DNA of 64,000 bases from Bradyrhizobium sp. AZCC 2176 (GCF_036924645.1 NZ_JAZHRX010000001.1:682001-746000), one strand, 5' to 3'; shown: positions 8,406 to 17,248, counted from the first letter of the stretch. Numbers and translations: made by a program. Notes: a model not told the origin generated them from the sequence alone.

Positions 8406-11400
8406 ATGAAACTCACGCGCCTCCGCCTTCACGGTTTCAAGTCGTTCGTCGAAGCCACTGATTTCATGATCGAACCCGGCCTCACCGGCGTGGTCGGTCC
8501 GAACGGCTGCGGCAAGTCGAACCTGGTCGAGGCGCTGCGCTGGGCGATGGGCGAAACCTCGCACAAATCGCTGCGCGCCGCCGACATGGACGCTGTGATC
8601 TTCGCCGGTTCGGGTAACCGCCCGGCGCGCAACCACGCCGAAGTCACCATGACGATCGACAATTCCGATCGCTCGGCACCAGCGGCTGTCAATGACAGCC
8701 AGGTGCTGGAAATCTCCCGCCGCATCGAGCGTGAAGCCGGTTCCGTCTATCGCATCAACGGCCGCGACGTCCGCGCCCGTGACGTGCAGATCCTGTTTGC
8801 CGACGCCGCCACCGGCGCGCGTTCGCCGGCGCTGGTTCACCAGGGCAAGATCGGCGAGATCATTCAGGCCAAGCCCGAACAGCGCCGCCGCGTGCTGGAA
8901 GACGCCGCCGGCGTCGCCGGCCTGCACGCCCGCCGCCACGAGGCCGAGTTGCGGCTGAAGGCGGCCGAAACCAACCTCACCCGCGTCGAGGACGTGATCG
9001 GGCAATTGTCCGGCCAGATGGACGGCCTGAAGAAGCAGGCCCGCCAGGCCATTCGCTTCCGCGAAGTCGCCGCCAAGGTGCGCAAGGCCGAAGCCACGCT
9101 GTTCCATCTGCGCTGGCTCGAGGCCAATGCCGATGTCGCCGAAGCCGGGCATACCCACGACATCAACGTGCGCGAAATGGCCGAACGTACCCGCGAGCAG
9201 GCCGAAGCCGCGCGTATCCAGGCGATCCGCGCCTCCGAACTTCCTGCCCTGCGCGAGGGCGAGGCCCGCGCCGCCGCGGGCCTGCAACGGCTCACCAATG
9301 CGCGCGAACAGCTCGACCGCGAGGAAGAGCGCGCCAAGGAGCGCGTCGCCGAACTCGACCGGCGGCTGACGCAGTTCGCCGCCGACATCGCGCGCGAACA
9401 GCAGCAGACCTCGGATGCCGAGATCGCGCTGCAGCGGCTCGACACCGAGGACGCCGAGTTAAAGGAAGAGATCAAGTCGCGCGTCGAAAAGCGCTCCGGC
9501 GTTGATGAACGCGTTTCTGAAGCGGAATCGACGCTGGCCGCCGCCGAGCGCATGTTCGGCGAGCTGACCACCGCGCTCGCCGACCTCACCGCCAAGCGCA
9601 ACCAGCTTGAAGCCGGCGTACGCACCCATCGCGACCGGCTGGCCCGGCTCGATCAGGAAATCGCCAGCGTTCAGGCCGACGAGGAGAAGCTCGCGCAGGA
9701 AACCGGCAATCTCGGCGACATCGACGCGCTCGCCGCCGCCTTGGAGACCGCGCAGGAAACGCTGGCGGTATCTGAGGCCGCCGCACAGGCCAGCGAGACC
9801 GGCCACGTCGCCGCGCGACAAAAGCTCGAAGCCTCCCGCGGCCCGCTCACCGAGGCCGACAAGCGCGTGCAGCGGCTCGAGACCGAAGCGCGCACCATTT
9901 CAAAGCTCGTCAACGGCGAGACCAAGAACCTGTGGCCGCCGATCATCGACGGCGTCACCGTCACCAAGGGCTATGAAAAGGCGCTTGGCGCCGTGCTCGG
10001 CGACGACCTCGATGCACCTGTCGATCCCTCCGCACCGATGCGCTGGACCAACGCCGGGGCGAGCTTTGACGATCCATCGCTGCCCGACGGTGTCGAGGCC
10101 CTCGCCGCCCACGTCGAGGCGCCGTCCGAACTGGCGCGCCGCCTGGCGCAGATCGGCGTCGTGCCGAAGGAGCGCGGCGCGGAACTGGTGTCGCAATTGA
10201 AAACCGGTCAGCGGCTGGTGTCGCTGGAAGGCGATGTCTGGCGCTGGGACGGTTTTGTCACAGCCGCGCATGCACCGACCGGCGCGGCGCGGCGTCTCGC
10301 CGAACGTGCGCGTCTGGTCGATATCGAACACGAGCTGGAGCAGGCCCGTGCCGACGCCGTCAACAAGCGGCAGGCGCTGGAAGATGCCGAGGCCGAACTG
10401 AAGGCGGCGTCCGCCGCCGAGTCCGCCGGCCGCGAGGCCTGGCGGGCCGCGCAGCGCGAGGCCGATGCTGCGCGCGAACGCCATGCCGCGACCGAGCGCG
10501 AGATCAATCGCCACGCCACGCGCAAATCCGCGCTGACCGAAGCCCATACCCGTCTTGCCGCCGACCGCAGCGAGGCCGAGGCGGCGCACGAGAGCGCCGA
10601 CGCCGCACTGGCCGAGTTGCCGCCGACCCTCGACACCGAGACGAGGCTCACCGCCGTTCGCAGCGAGATTGACGGGCACCGCCGCTTTGCCGCGCAGGTG
10701 CGGGCCGAAGCCCAGGCGCTGGCGCGCGAGGCCGAATTGGCCGACAAGCGCGTGCAGGCGATCACGGCCGAACGCACCGAATGGCAGAACCGCAGGCAAA
10801 GCTCGGCCTCGCAGGTCGCCACCGTCGAGGCGCGTATCACCGAGGTGACGGCCGAGCGCGCCGAGCTCGAAAATGCACCGGCGCTATTTGCCGAAAAGCG
10901 CCGCGCGCTGATCAACGAAATCGAGTCCGCTGAAAGTGCCCGCCGCGTCGCCGCCGATGCGCTGGCCGCTGCCGAAAGCCTGATGGCGGAAACCGACCGC
11001 GCGGCCAAGGTCTCGCTCGAAGCGCTCTCCTCTGCCCGCGAAGCCTGCGCCCGCGCCGAGGAACGCATGGAGGGCACCAAGCGCCGGCTTTCCGATATCG
11101 AGCGCGAAATCCACGACATGCTCGAAGTCGAGCCACATGCGGTAGCGGCGCTCGCCGAGATCGAGCCGGGCGCGGAACTGCCGCCGCTTTCCGAGATCGA
11201 GGAAAACCTCGAAAAGCTGCGCCGCGACCGCGAACGTCTTGGCGCCGTCAACCTGCGCGCCGAGGAAGAGCTGCGCGAGGTCGAGACCCAGCACACCGCG
11301 CTGACCACCGAGCGCGACGACCTCGTCGAAGCCATCAAGCGGTTGCGCCAGGGCATCCAGAGCCTCAACAAGGAAGCCCGCGAGCGGCTGTTGACTTCCT

Positions 11401-11870
11401 TCGAGACCGTCAACGAGCACTTCAAGCGGCTGTTCACCGAGCTGTTCGGCGGCGGCGAAGCCGCGCTTCATCTGATCGAAAGCGACGATCCGCTGGAAGC
11501 AGGCCTGGAAATCATCGCAAAACCGCCCGGCAAGAAGCCGCAGACGCTATCGCTGCTCTCAGGCGGCGAGCAGGCGCTGACGGCGCTGGCGCTGATCTTC
11601 GCGGTGTTCCTCACCAACCCGTCGCCGATCTGCGTGCTGGACGAAGTCGACGCGCCGCTCGACGACCATAACGTCGAGCGGTTCTGCAATTTGCTGCACG
11701 AAATGACGTCGTCCACGGAAACCCGCTTCATCATCATCACGCATAATCCGATCACGATGGCGCGGATGAACCGGCTGTTCGGCGTCACCATGGCCGAACG
11801 CGGCGTCTCGCAACTGGTCTCGGTCGGCCTCGACGATGCGGTTAAGATCCTGGATCAGAACGTGGCTTGA
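8406..11870 (+). CDS. smc: Chromosome segregation ATPase SMC
   Basis: A 1154-residue condensin subunit. The N-terminal ATPase lobe has the Walker A GPNGCGKSN and the typical start MKLTRLRLHGFKSFVEATDF. Two long coiled coils flank a hinge (around ENLWPPIIDGVTVTKGYEKALGAVLGDD in pattern, near residues 510-545). The C-terminal lobe has the ABC signature LLSGGEQALTALAL and the Walker B ICVLDEVDAPLDD. Length is normal for the family. ScpA/ScpB partners are not in this window. The coiled-coil region is very rich in Ala, Glu and Arg. The 238 bases upstream hold no separate gene. Confidence 0.97.
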   Translation: MKLTRLRLHGFKSFVEATDFMIEPGLTGVVGPNGCGKSNLVEALRWAMGETSHKSLRAADMDAVIFAGSGNRPARNHAEVTMTIDNSDRSAPAAVNDSQVLEISRRIEREAGSVYRINGRDVRARDVQILFADAATGARSPALVHQGKIGEIIQAKPEQRRRVLEDAAGVAGLHARRHEAELRLKAAETNLTRVEDVIGQLSGQMDGLKKQARQAIRFREVAAKVRKAEATLFHLRWLEANADVAEAGHTHDINVREMAERTREQAEAARIQAIRASELPALREGEARAAAGLQRLTNAREQLDREEERAKERVAELDRRLTQFAADIAREQQQTSDAEIALQRLDTEDAELKEEIKSRVEKRSGVDERVSEAESTLAAAERMFGELTTALADLTAKRNQLEAGVRTHRDRLARLDQEIASVQADEEKLAQETGNLGDIDALAAALETAQETLAVSEAAAQASETGHVAARQKLEASRGPLTEADKRVQRLETEARTISKLVNGETKNLWPPIIDGVTVTKGYEKALGAVLGDDLDAPVDPSAPMRWTNAGASFDDPSLPDGVEALAAHVEAPSELARRLAQIGVVPKERGAELVSQLKTGQRLVSLEGDVWRWDGFVTAAHAPTGAARRLAERARLVDIEHELEQARADAVNKRQALEDAEAELKAASAAESAGREAWRAAQREADAARERHAATEREINRHATRKSALTEAHTRLAADRSEAEAAHESADAALAELPPTLDTETRLTAVRSEIDGHRRFAAQVRAEAQALAREAELADKRVQAITAERTEWQNRRQSSASQVATVEARITEVTAERAELENAPALFAEKRRALINEIESAESARRVAADALAAAESLMAETDRAAKVSLEALSSAREACARAEERMEGTKRRLSDIEREIHDMLEVEPHAVAALAEIEPGAELPPLSEIEENLEKLRRDRERLGAVNLRAEEELREVETQHTALTTERDDLVEAIKRLRQGIQSLNKEARERLLTSFETVNEHFKRLFTELFGGGEAALHLIESDDPLEAGLEIIAKPPGKKPQTLSLLSGGEQALTALALIFAVFLTNPSPICVLDEVDAPLDDHNVERFCNLLHEMTSSTETRFIIITHNPITMARMNRLFGVTMAERGVSQLVSVGLDDAVKILDQNVA

Positions 11871-11899
11871 GGCAGCGACGGCGCCACAGTTCTTGATGT

Positions 11900-11958
11900 C
11901 ATCATCCGCCAACGGGTCGCGCGAATGCGCGCCCGATGAGAGGCTCCGGCGGATGATC
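11900..11958. repeat. Palindromic repeat containing the inverted 40-base module
   Basis: TCATCCGCC and GGCGGATGA arms enclose 11908-11947, which is the reverse complement of the module at 921-960 and 63568-63607. The outer arms differ from those of the other two copies, so the same core is carried in different palindromic frames. Confidence 0.75.
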
Positions 11959-12002
11959 CAGTGCGCCGCGCTGTCCGTGATCGTCACAGCCGCCTCGGCG
12001 TA

Positions 12003-12066
12003 CTGGATGCCCGCCTGAGCCCGTCATCGGGCCCGCCGAAGGCGAGACCCGGTGGCGGGCATGACA
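12003..12066. repeat. Short palindromic repeat upstream of the Rsm22-type gene
   Basis: ATGCCCGCC and GGCGGGCAT arms enclose a small palindrome around CCCGTCATCGGG. It lies directly before the ribosome-binding site AGGAAA of the methyltransferase gene, so it would fold in the 5' end of that transcript if transcription starts upstream. Confidence 0.6.
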
Positions 12067-12073
12067 GGAAACC

Positions 12074-13042
12074 ATGACCTCACCCGACGTCCCCGCCGAA
12101 TTGAAAGCCGCCCTCGACCGCAAGTTACGTGGCTTCTCGCGCAGCGAAGCCGCCGGCCGCGCAGCGGCGATCTCGAAAACCTACCGCAGCGGCGGCAGCT
12201 CCGGCGCCATCCGCTCGGAGGCCGATGCGCTCGCCTATGCGTTGGCGCGGATGCCCGCGACCTATGCCGCGGTCACCGCCAGCCTGAACGCCCTCGTCGA
12301 GATCAGGCCGGACTTCGCGCCGAACACCCTGATCGACGTCGGCGCCGGGCCGGGCACCGCCACCTGGGCTGCGGCCCAAGCCTTCCCATCGCTGCAGAAC
12401 TTCAAGCTGCTGGACTCCAACGTCGCGCTGCACACGCTGGCGCTCGACCTCGCGCGGGACAGCACACGGCTGCGCAACCTCGTTTACGAACGCGGCGAAG
12501 CGCGCGCCGCGCTGGCGAAAGCGGATGCAGCCGATCTTGTCATGGCAAGCTACATGATCGGCGAGATCGGCGAAGCCGAACAACGTGCATTGGCCGAACT
12601 GATGTGGGAAAAGGCCCGGGATACACTGCTGGTGGTCGAACCGGGTACCCCGGCAGGCTATGCGCGGATCATTGCGCTACGCGCACACCTGATCGCTCTC
12701 GGGGCACATGTCGTGGCCCCCTGCCCGCATGACGACAAATGTCCCCTGCTCGCGCCCGACTGGTGCCATTTCAGCCAGCGTCTGCAGCGCTCGCGCGCGC
12801 ATAAGCAAGTCAAGGGCGCCGAACTGCCGTTCGAAGATGAGAGGTTCTCTTACGTCGCGCTGACGCGCGCGCCGGTCGTTCAGCACCCGTCCCGGGTGCT
12901 GGCGCAACCGATTGTCAACAAGGTCGAGATAACGGCCAAGCTCTGCACCCCGGAACGTCTCGCTTTCACAAAGGTGCCTCGTCGCGCCAAGGCGGATTAT
13001 GCCCGCGCACGTCGCTGGCGGTGGGGCGATGCGGTGAATTGA
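12074..13042 (+). CDS. Rsm22-type small-subunit rRNA methyltransferase-like protein
   Basis: A 322-residue Rossmann-fold SAM-binding protein of the Rsm22/METTL17 family. The SAM loop is TLIDVGAGPGTATWAAAQAFP (about residues 85-105), followed by the acidic LLDSN and the conserved SYMIGEI. Four cysteines, C217, C223, C231 and C291, have the spacing of the METTL17 [4Fe-4S] site (C-x5-C-x7-C and one about 60 residues on). In mitochondria this family acts in small-subunit assembly; the bacterial role is less clear, and catalytic methylation is not certain. AGGAAACC precedes the ATG. Confidence 0.85.
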   Translation: MTSPDVPAELKAALDRKLRGFSRSEAAGRAAAISKTYRSGGSSGAIRSEADALAYALARMPATYAAVTASLNALVEIRPDFAPNTLIDVGAGPGTATWAAAQAFPSLQNFKLLDSNVALHTLALDLARDSTRLRNLVYERGEARAALAKADAADLVMASYMIGEIGEAEQRALAELMWEKARDTLLVVEPGTPAGYARIIALRAHLIALGAHVVAPCPHDDKCPLLAPDWCHFSQRLQRSRAHKQVKGAELPFEDERFSYVALTRAPVVQHPSRVLAQPIVNKVEITAKLCTPERLAFTKVPRRAKADYARARRWRWGDAVN

Positions 13043-13044
13043 TC

Positions 13045-13126
13045 TCGTCATTCCGGGATGGTCCGCAAGGACCAGACCCGGAATCTCGAGATTCCGGGTT
13101 CGATGCTTCGCATCGCCCCGGAATGA
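13045..13126. repeat. GTCATTCCGG-type palindromic repeat, copy 1
   Basis: Begins GTCATTCCGGGATGG and ends CCCCGGAATGAC, with an internal CCGGAATCTCGAGATTCCGG palindrome. A sister copy lies at 13854-13953, so the lemA gene is bracketed by two related elements. Confidence 0.8.
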
Positions 13127-13272
13127 CTGCCGAGCGGCGGCCTTGAACTTATCCCGCCCCACTTCCGACTAAAGCCAAGCCCCAAGTCGCCTCCCACCTC
13201 ACGGGCGGGCTGCCGCGCGCCCGGTTTTTCGTCTAGTTTCCCTGCCTCTTCGTCCCACAGGAGTAGTCCGTC

Positions 13273-13833
13273 ATGTCGACCGGCTGGATCGTTCTCGGCG
13301 TCATCGTCATCATCGTGCTGTTTGCCTTCGCTGCGTATAACCGCCTCGTCGCGCTCAGCCAGCGCGTCAGCCAGGCCTTTGCCGACATCGACGTGCAGCT
13401 CAAGCAGCGCCACGATCTGATCCCGAACCTCGTGGAGACGGTGAAGGGCTACGCCCAGCACGAGCGCGGCACGCTCGATGACGTCATCAAGGCGCGCAAT
13501 TCCGCGATGTCGGCACAGGGACCAGCGCAGGTGTCCGCCGCCGAAAACCAGCTCAGCGGCGCGCTCGGCCGCCTGATCGCGCTGTCGGAGGCCTATCCGG
13601 ACCTCAAGGCCAACGCCAATTTCCAGCAGTTGGCGGGTGAGCTGTCCGATCTCGAAAACAAGATCGCCGCCAGCCGCCGCTTCTTCAACAACGCGGTCCA
13701 GGAATACAACACCGGCATCCAGCAGCTTCCCGCGGCGCTGTTTGCCGGCATGTTCGGCTTCACCCGCAAGGAATTCTTCGACCTCGGCGCCAGCCGCACC
13801 GAAGTCGAGGTCGCGCCGACCGTGAAGTTCTGA
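13273..13833 (+). CDS. LemA-family protein
   Basis: A 186-residue protein with one N-terminal membrane anchor (residues 5-22, WIVLGVIVIIVLFAFAAY) and then the helical LemA domain: RLVALSQRVSQAFADIDVQLKQRHDLIPNLVETVKGYAQHE and a C-terminal FFDLGASRTEVEVAPTVKF. LemA proteins are anchored with the helical part outside or in the periplasm and are often encoded beside M48 proteases or TPM proteins. That pairing is seen here, with the protease 140 bases downstream. AGGAG is ten bases before the ATG. The molecular role is unknown. Confidence 0.92.
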   Translation: MSTGWIVLGVIVIIVLFAFAAYNRLVALSQRVSQAFADIDVQLKQRHDLIPNLVETVKGYAQHERGTLDDVIKARNSAMSAQGPAQVSAAENQLSGALGRLIALSEAYPDLKANANFQQLAGELSDLENKIAASRRFFNNAVQEYNTGIQQLPAALFAGMFGFTRKEFFDLGASRTEVEVAPTVKF

Positions 13834-13853
13834 GCATGACGCTCGACCACACC

Positions 13854-13953
13854 CGTCATTCCGGGGCGTCGCAAAGCGACGAACCCGGAATCTCATCCCA
13901 ACCGAACATCTCGAGATTCCGGGTTCACGCCGTTGGCGTGCCCCGGAATGACG
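13854..13953. repeat. GTCATTCCGG-type palindromic repeat, copy 2
   Basis: GTCATTCCGGGGC at the left and GCCCCGGAATGAC at the right form long arms, with internal hairpins including CCCGGAATCTC and GAGATTCCGGG. It separates lemA from the M48 protease gene and may form a processing or stability structure in a shared mRNA. Confidence 0.8.
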
Positions 13954-13973
13954 GTGGTTAGCGGAAGCCCATC

Positions 13974-15167
13974 ATGGCCGCGTACGGTCTCTACACGCAT
14001 ATCGCGTCGAACAAATTTCGCTCGATGCTGCTGCTCGCCGGCCTGTTTCTCCTGATCTACGTGCTGGTTTTTGCCGGCGCGTTGGTCGCCGAAGCGCTGC
14101 TGCACAGCGACCAATCGGTCAACTATTACCTGATGCATGCATCGCGCGACCTGATCGCGGCCTTCCCCTACGCCACGATTGCCGCCGCGCTGTGGATCGT
14201 GATCGCCTATTTCTTCCACCAGAACATGATCGATGCCGTGACCGGCGGCGAGAGCGTGACGCGGCAACAGCAGCCCCGCCTCTATAATCTCCTGGAAAAT
14301 CTCTGCATCTCGCGCGGCATCCCGATGCCGAAGCTGAAGATGATGGACAGCCCGGCGCTGAACGCCTTCGCCGCTGGCCTCAACCGGCGGCAATATTCCA
14401 TCACGGTGACATCGGGTCTTCTGCAGGCGCTCAACGATCAGGAGATCGAGGCCGTGCTCGGCCACGAGCTCACACATATACGCAATGGCGACGTGCAGTT
14501 GATGGTGGTCGCCATGATCATCGCCGGCGTGGTCGGCTTTTTCGGCGAATTGTTCTTTCGCACGTTCACCAACCTGTCGTGGAATTCGAGCGGCAGCGGC
14601 TGGTCGTCGTCATCTTCCTCATCGTCGTCTTCTTCATCGTCGTCCGACCGCGACAAAAAGGGGGGTGGCGGCGCGATCATCGCTGTTATCATCGCGGTCG
14701 TGCTGATCCTGCTGGCTTGGCTGCTGTCGCAAGTCGTCAAGCTGGCGCTGTCGCGGTCGCGCGAATTGCTGGCCGACGCCGGCTCAGTCGAACTGACCAA
14801 GAATCCCGATGCCATGATCACGGCGCTGCGCAAGATCGAGAACCGCGGCGAACTTCCCGGCGCAACGTCCGCGATCATGGAACTCTGCGTCGATAATCCG
14901 CGCGAGGGATTTGCCGACCTGTTCGCGACCCATCCGTCGGTGGACAATCGCGTCAAGGCGCTGGTGCAGTTCGCCGGCGGTCATGATCCCGGCCCGATGG
15001 CCTTGCCGCCGGATACGGCGGACGAACCCGATGCGCCGGACGAATCGGCCACCGGCCAACTCCAACCGCCGGTTCCCCGCGGCCCGGGGAGCGACGCCAG
15101 CGAACCGGCCAGCGTTCCGGGCACACGTCCCGGCCCCTCAGAGGGTCCTTGGGGCCCGCATCGCTAA
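13974..15167 (+). CDS. M48 (HtpX-like) membrane zinc metalloprotease
   Basis: A 397-residue inner-membrane protease. Hydrophobic segments are at about residues 18-42 and 57-80, the zinc motif HELTH lies in LGHELTHIRNGD near residue 163, another membrane segment follows (VVAMIIAGVVGFFGELFF), and one more is near residues 230-250. The third zinc ligand is probably the Glu in SRSRELLADAGSVEL. A serine run (near residue 210) precedes a DRDKKGGGG linker, and the C-terminus is Pro/Asp-rich. HtpX-like enzymes degrade misfolded membrane proteins. LemA upstream is the usual partner. Confidence 0.92.
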   Translation: MAAYGLYTHIASNKFRSMLLLAGLFLLIYVLVFAGALVAEALLHSDQSVNYYLMHASRDLIAAFPYATIAAALWIVIAYFFHQNMIDAVTGGESVTRQQQPRLYNLLENLCISRGIPMPKLKMMDSPALNAFAAGLNRRQYSITVTSGLLQALNDQEIEAVLGHELTHIRNGDVQLMVVAMIIAGVVGFFGELFFRTFTNLSWNSSGSGWSSSSSSSSSSSSSSDRDKKGGGGAIIAVIIAVVLILLAWLLSQVVKLALSRSRELLADAGSVELTKNPDAMITALRKIENRGELPGATSAIMELCVDNPREGFADLFATHPSVDNRVKALVQFAGGHDPGPMALPPDTADEPDAPDESATGQLQPPVPRGPGSDASEPASVPGTRPGPSEGPWGPHR

Positions 15168-15323
15168 GCAACCGCCTCCGGATTAACGAATTCCGTATGA
15201 ATAATGGCGACAGCCGTCTAAGGAATTGAATTATCCCTTGTTTCTGCCATGTTCGCGCCCAAAGCAGGGAATGGGGCCTGCCGACCGCTCCCCGCGGTCG
15301 GAGCTGCAGTTCAAGGGAATTCC

Positions 15324-16076
15324 ATGGCAAAGCCAGTCGTGATTGTGGTGGGCGCGGACAAGGGCGGGGTCGGCAAGACGACCGTGTCGCGTACGCTCCT
15401 GGATTACTTCAGCGCCAACAACGTGCCGACCCGGGCATTCGACACCGAATCGCCGCGCGGCACGCTGAAGCGCTTCCACCCCGACATCACCGAGATCGTC
15501 GACATGACGACGACCTCGGACCAGATGAAGATCTTCGATACGCTGAATGCGGTCAGCCCCTCGGTCACGGTAATCGACGTCCGCGCCGGACTGCTGTCGC
15601 CGGCCTTGGCCTCGCTGCGCGACATCGGCTTTCTCGACGCCGCGAAGGCGGGCCAGATCACCTTCGCCGTGTTTCATATCCTGGGCCCCTCGATCGCTTC
15701 GCTGGACGAAATCGCCGAGACCGCAGGCTTCATGCACGGCGCCAAATATTTCCTGGTGAAGAACTTCATCAACGACACCCAGTTCTTCCAGTGGGACCAG
15801 TCCACCTACAACTCCTACTTTCACCGCATCAAGGACGCCACCGACCTCGTCATCCCCAAGCTCAACGAAATGGCCTATGAGCAGGTCGAGGTTTCCTCGG
15901 TGCCGTTCCTCAAATTCGTCGCCAACAAGGGCAAGGAGGACGAAGCCGCGAACTATTCGTTCGTGCTGCGCGGCTATGTCCGGCACTGGCTCGCCAACGT
16001 CTGGAGCGAGTTCGACCGCATCAAGCTGACCGATCTGGTCGGCGCCAAGCCTGGCGTGCGCGGCGGTGAAAAATAG
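15324..16076 (+). CDS. ParA/MinD-like P-loop ATPase
   Basis: A 250-residue soluble protein with the deviant Walker A KGGVGKTT (signature Lys13, Lys18), a switch-like FDTESPRGTL near residue 40 and a Walker B-type VTVIDVRAG near 85. The C-terminal half (FHRIKDATDLVIPKLNEMAYEQVEVSSVPFLKFVANKG) is unlike chromosomal ParA or MinD and I do not recognise it. ATG 15324 follows AAGGGA. It sits 59 bases before a second, degenerate relative, so the two probably work together. It is not beside parB, pili or cellulose genes, and no function can be named. Confidence 0.8.
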   Translation: MAKPVVIVVGADKGGVGKTTVSRTLLDYFSANNVPTRAFDTESPRGTLKRFHPDITEIVDMTTTSDQMKIFDTLNAVSPSVTVIDVRAGLLSPALASLRDIGFLDAAKAGQITFAVFHILGPSIASLDEIAETAGFMHGAKYFLVKNFINDTQFFQWDQSTYNSYFHRIKDATDLVIPKLNEMAYEQVEVSSVPFLKFVANKGKEDEAANYSFVLRGYVRHWLANVWSEFDRIKLTDLVGAKPGVRGGEK

Positions 16077-16135
16077 TCGCGCACCCGCCGCGATGGGGCT
16101 GGAATAGGCGAAAAATTCCTTTGATATAGCGGGTG

Positions 16136-16804
16136 ATGAGCGCCACCCCTGTTTACATCATCTGCTCGCCTCGACCGCTGGTCGGCAAGACGCTGCTCGC
16201 GCGGCTCTTGAGCGAATTCCTGCTGCTGAAAGACGGCACGGTGTCCTCCTTCGACATCAACCTGAAGGAACCGTCGCTGCTCGAATATCTGCCGCGCCTG
16301 ACCGAGACGGCCGACGTCATGGATACCTATGGCAAGATGCAGCTCATGGACCGCCTGATCGTCAATGACGGCATCGCCAAGGTGATCGACCTTGGCTTTC
16401 ATGCGTTCGACGAGTTCTTCAAGATGACCAACGAGATCGGCTTCCTGAAAGAGGCCGCACGGCGCAGCGTCGCGCCGATCATCCTGTTCGTGGCCGATAC
16501 CGATCGCGTTTCCGCGCGCAGCTATCCGATGTTGCGCGAGCAGATCCCGCTGAAAGCGCTGATTACGGTCGACAATGAGTACGTCGTGCGGGGCGAACTG
16601 CCTGAGATGATGGGCCTGGGGCGGGTGCTGCGGATAACAGCCCTGCCCTCGTTCCTGAAGACCTATGTCGACCGGCTGACCTTCTCCTTCACCGACTACC
16701 TGCGCAATGAGCGGGATTCGTCGACCGAGCTGCACCAGTGGATCCGCAGGAACTACACCAGCTTTCGCGAGCTCGAGTTCAGCTTGCTCCCGGAGCGGAC
16801 GTGA
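16136..16804 (+). CDS. Degenerate ParA-like P-loop protein, partner of the preceding gene
   Basis: A 222-residue protein (223 if the overlapping GTG at 16133 is used). Residues 10-20, CSPRPLVGKTL, align position for position with the upstream ParA-like protein's GADKGGVGKTT, but the signature lysine at 13 is Arg and the following GG is PL. The second nucleotide-binding strand reads AKVIDLGFHAF. Both proteins share the later layout, with VAPIILFVADTDRVSARSY in place of the partner's ITFAVFHILGP. It could be a non-hydrolysing partner, but that is inference. Neither start has a clear ribosome site. Confidence 0.72.
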   Translation: MSATPVYIICSPRPLVGKTLLARLLSEFLLLKDGTVSSFDINLKEPSLLEYLPRLTETADVMDTYGKMQLMDRLIVNDGIAKVIDLGFHAFDEFFKMTNEIGFLKEAARRSVAPIILFVADTDRVSARSYPMLREQIPLKALITVDNEYVVRGELPEMMGLGRVLRITALPSFLKTYVDRLTFSFTDYLRNERDSSTELHQWIRRNYTSFRELEFSLLPERT

Positions 16805-16834
16805 AACTCCTCTTGGCCGGCTCAGCGCGCCGTA

Positions 16835-16854
16835 AATATTACCCGGGTAATATT
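16835..16854. promoter_or_regulatory. Perfect 20-bp palindromic operator candidate
   Basis: AATATTACCCGGGTAATATT reads the same on both strands without a mismatch. It lies 62-81 bases before the GIY-YIG gene start. Its right end overlaps TTGACG (16853-16858), a good -35 hexamer, with GATATT (16874-16879) 15 bases further as a -10 candidate. A dimeric repressor bound here would block that promoter. The symmetry suits TetR-like proteins, but no regulator gene is adjacent. Confidence 0.7.
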
Positions 16855-16915
16855 GACGTAACGCGCCTCGTCTGATATTGCCTCCGGCCTGCCTGCAACC
16901 GGCGAGACCATCCCC

Positions 16916-17248
16916 GTGACATCAGACAGAAAGGCGGCCATCGCTGCCTACAAGGAGCGAAAAACCTTCGCAGGAGTTTTCGTCATCCGCTGCAAGGCCT
17001 CGCCCCAGGCATGGGTCGGCCAGACGCCCAACCTCGAGAAGATCCAGAACCGCATCTGGTTCTCGTTGCGCCAAGGCAGCCACACCTGCCGCAGCCTGCA
17101 GGCGGCATGGACCACGTACGGGCCGGACAGCTTGACGTTCGAGGAATGCGAACGGCTGGAAGAGGAAGAAACGCCCTATTTCCGTGACGCGCTGCTGAAG
17201 GAGCGCGCGCTGCACTGGCGAGCGCAGCTTAATGCGGAGGCGGTCTGA
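16916..17248 (+). CDS. GIY-YIG nuclease family protein
   Basis: A 110-residue protein that I place in the small rhizobial GIY-YIG group. The core is AGVFVIRCKASPQAWVGQTPNLEKIQNRIWFSLRQG, where the GIY and YIG triads appear as GVF and WVG, the QN and R residues follow at the expected distance, and LTFEECERLEEEE supplies a late Glu. Most of the catalytic tyrosines are replaced, so nuclease activity is doubtful. The GTG at 16916 is the only start near the domain; its ribosome site is weak. It is a lone gene behind the palindromic operator candidate. Confidence 0.75.
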   Translation: MTSDRKAAIAAYKERKTFAGVFVIRCKASPQAWVGQTPNLEKIQNRIWFSLRQGSHTCRSLQAAWTTYGPDSLTFEECERLEEEETPYFRDALLKERALHWRAQLNAEAV

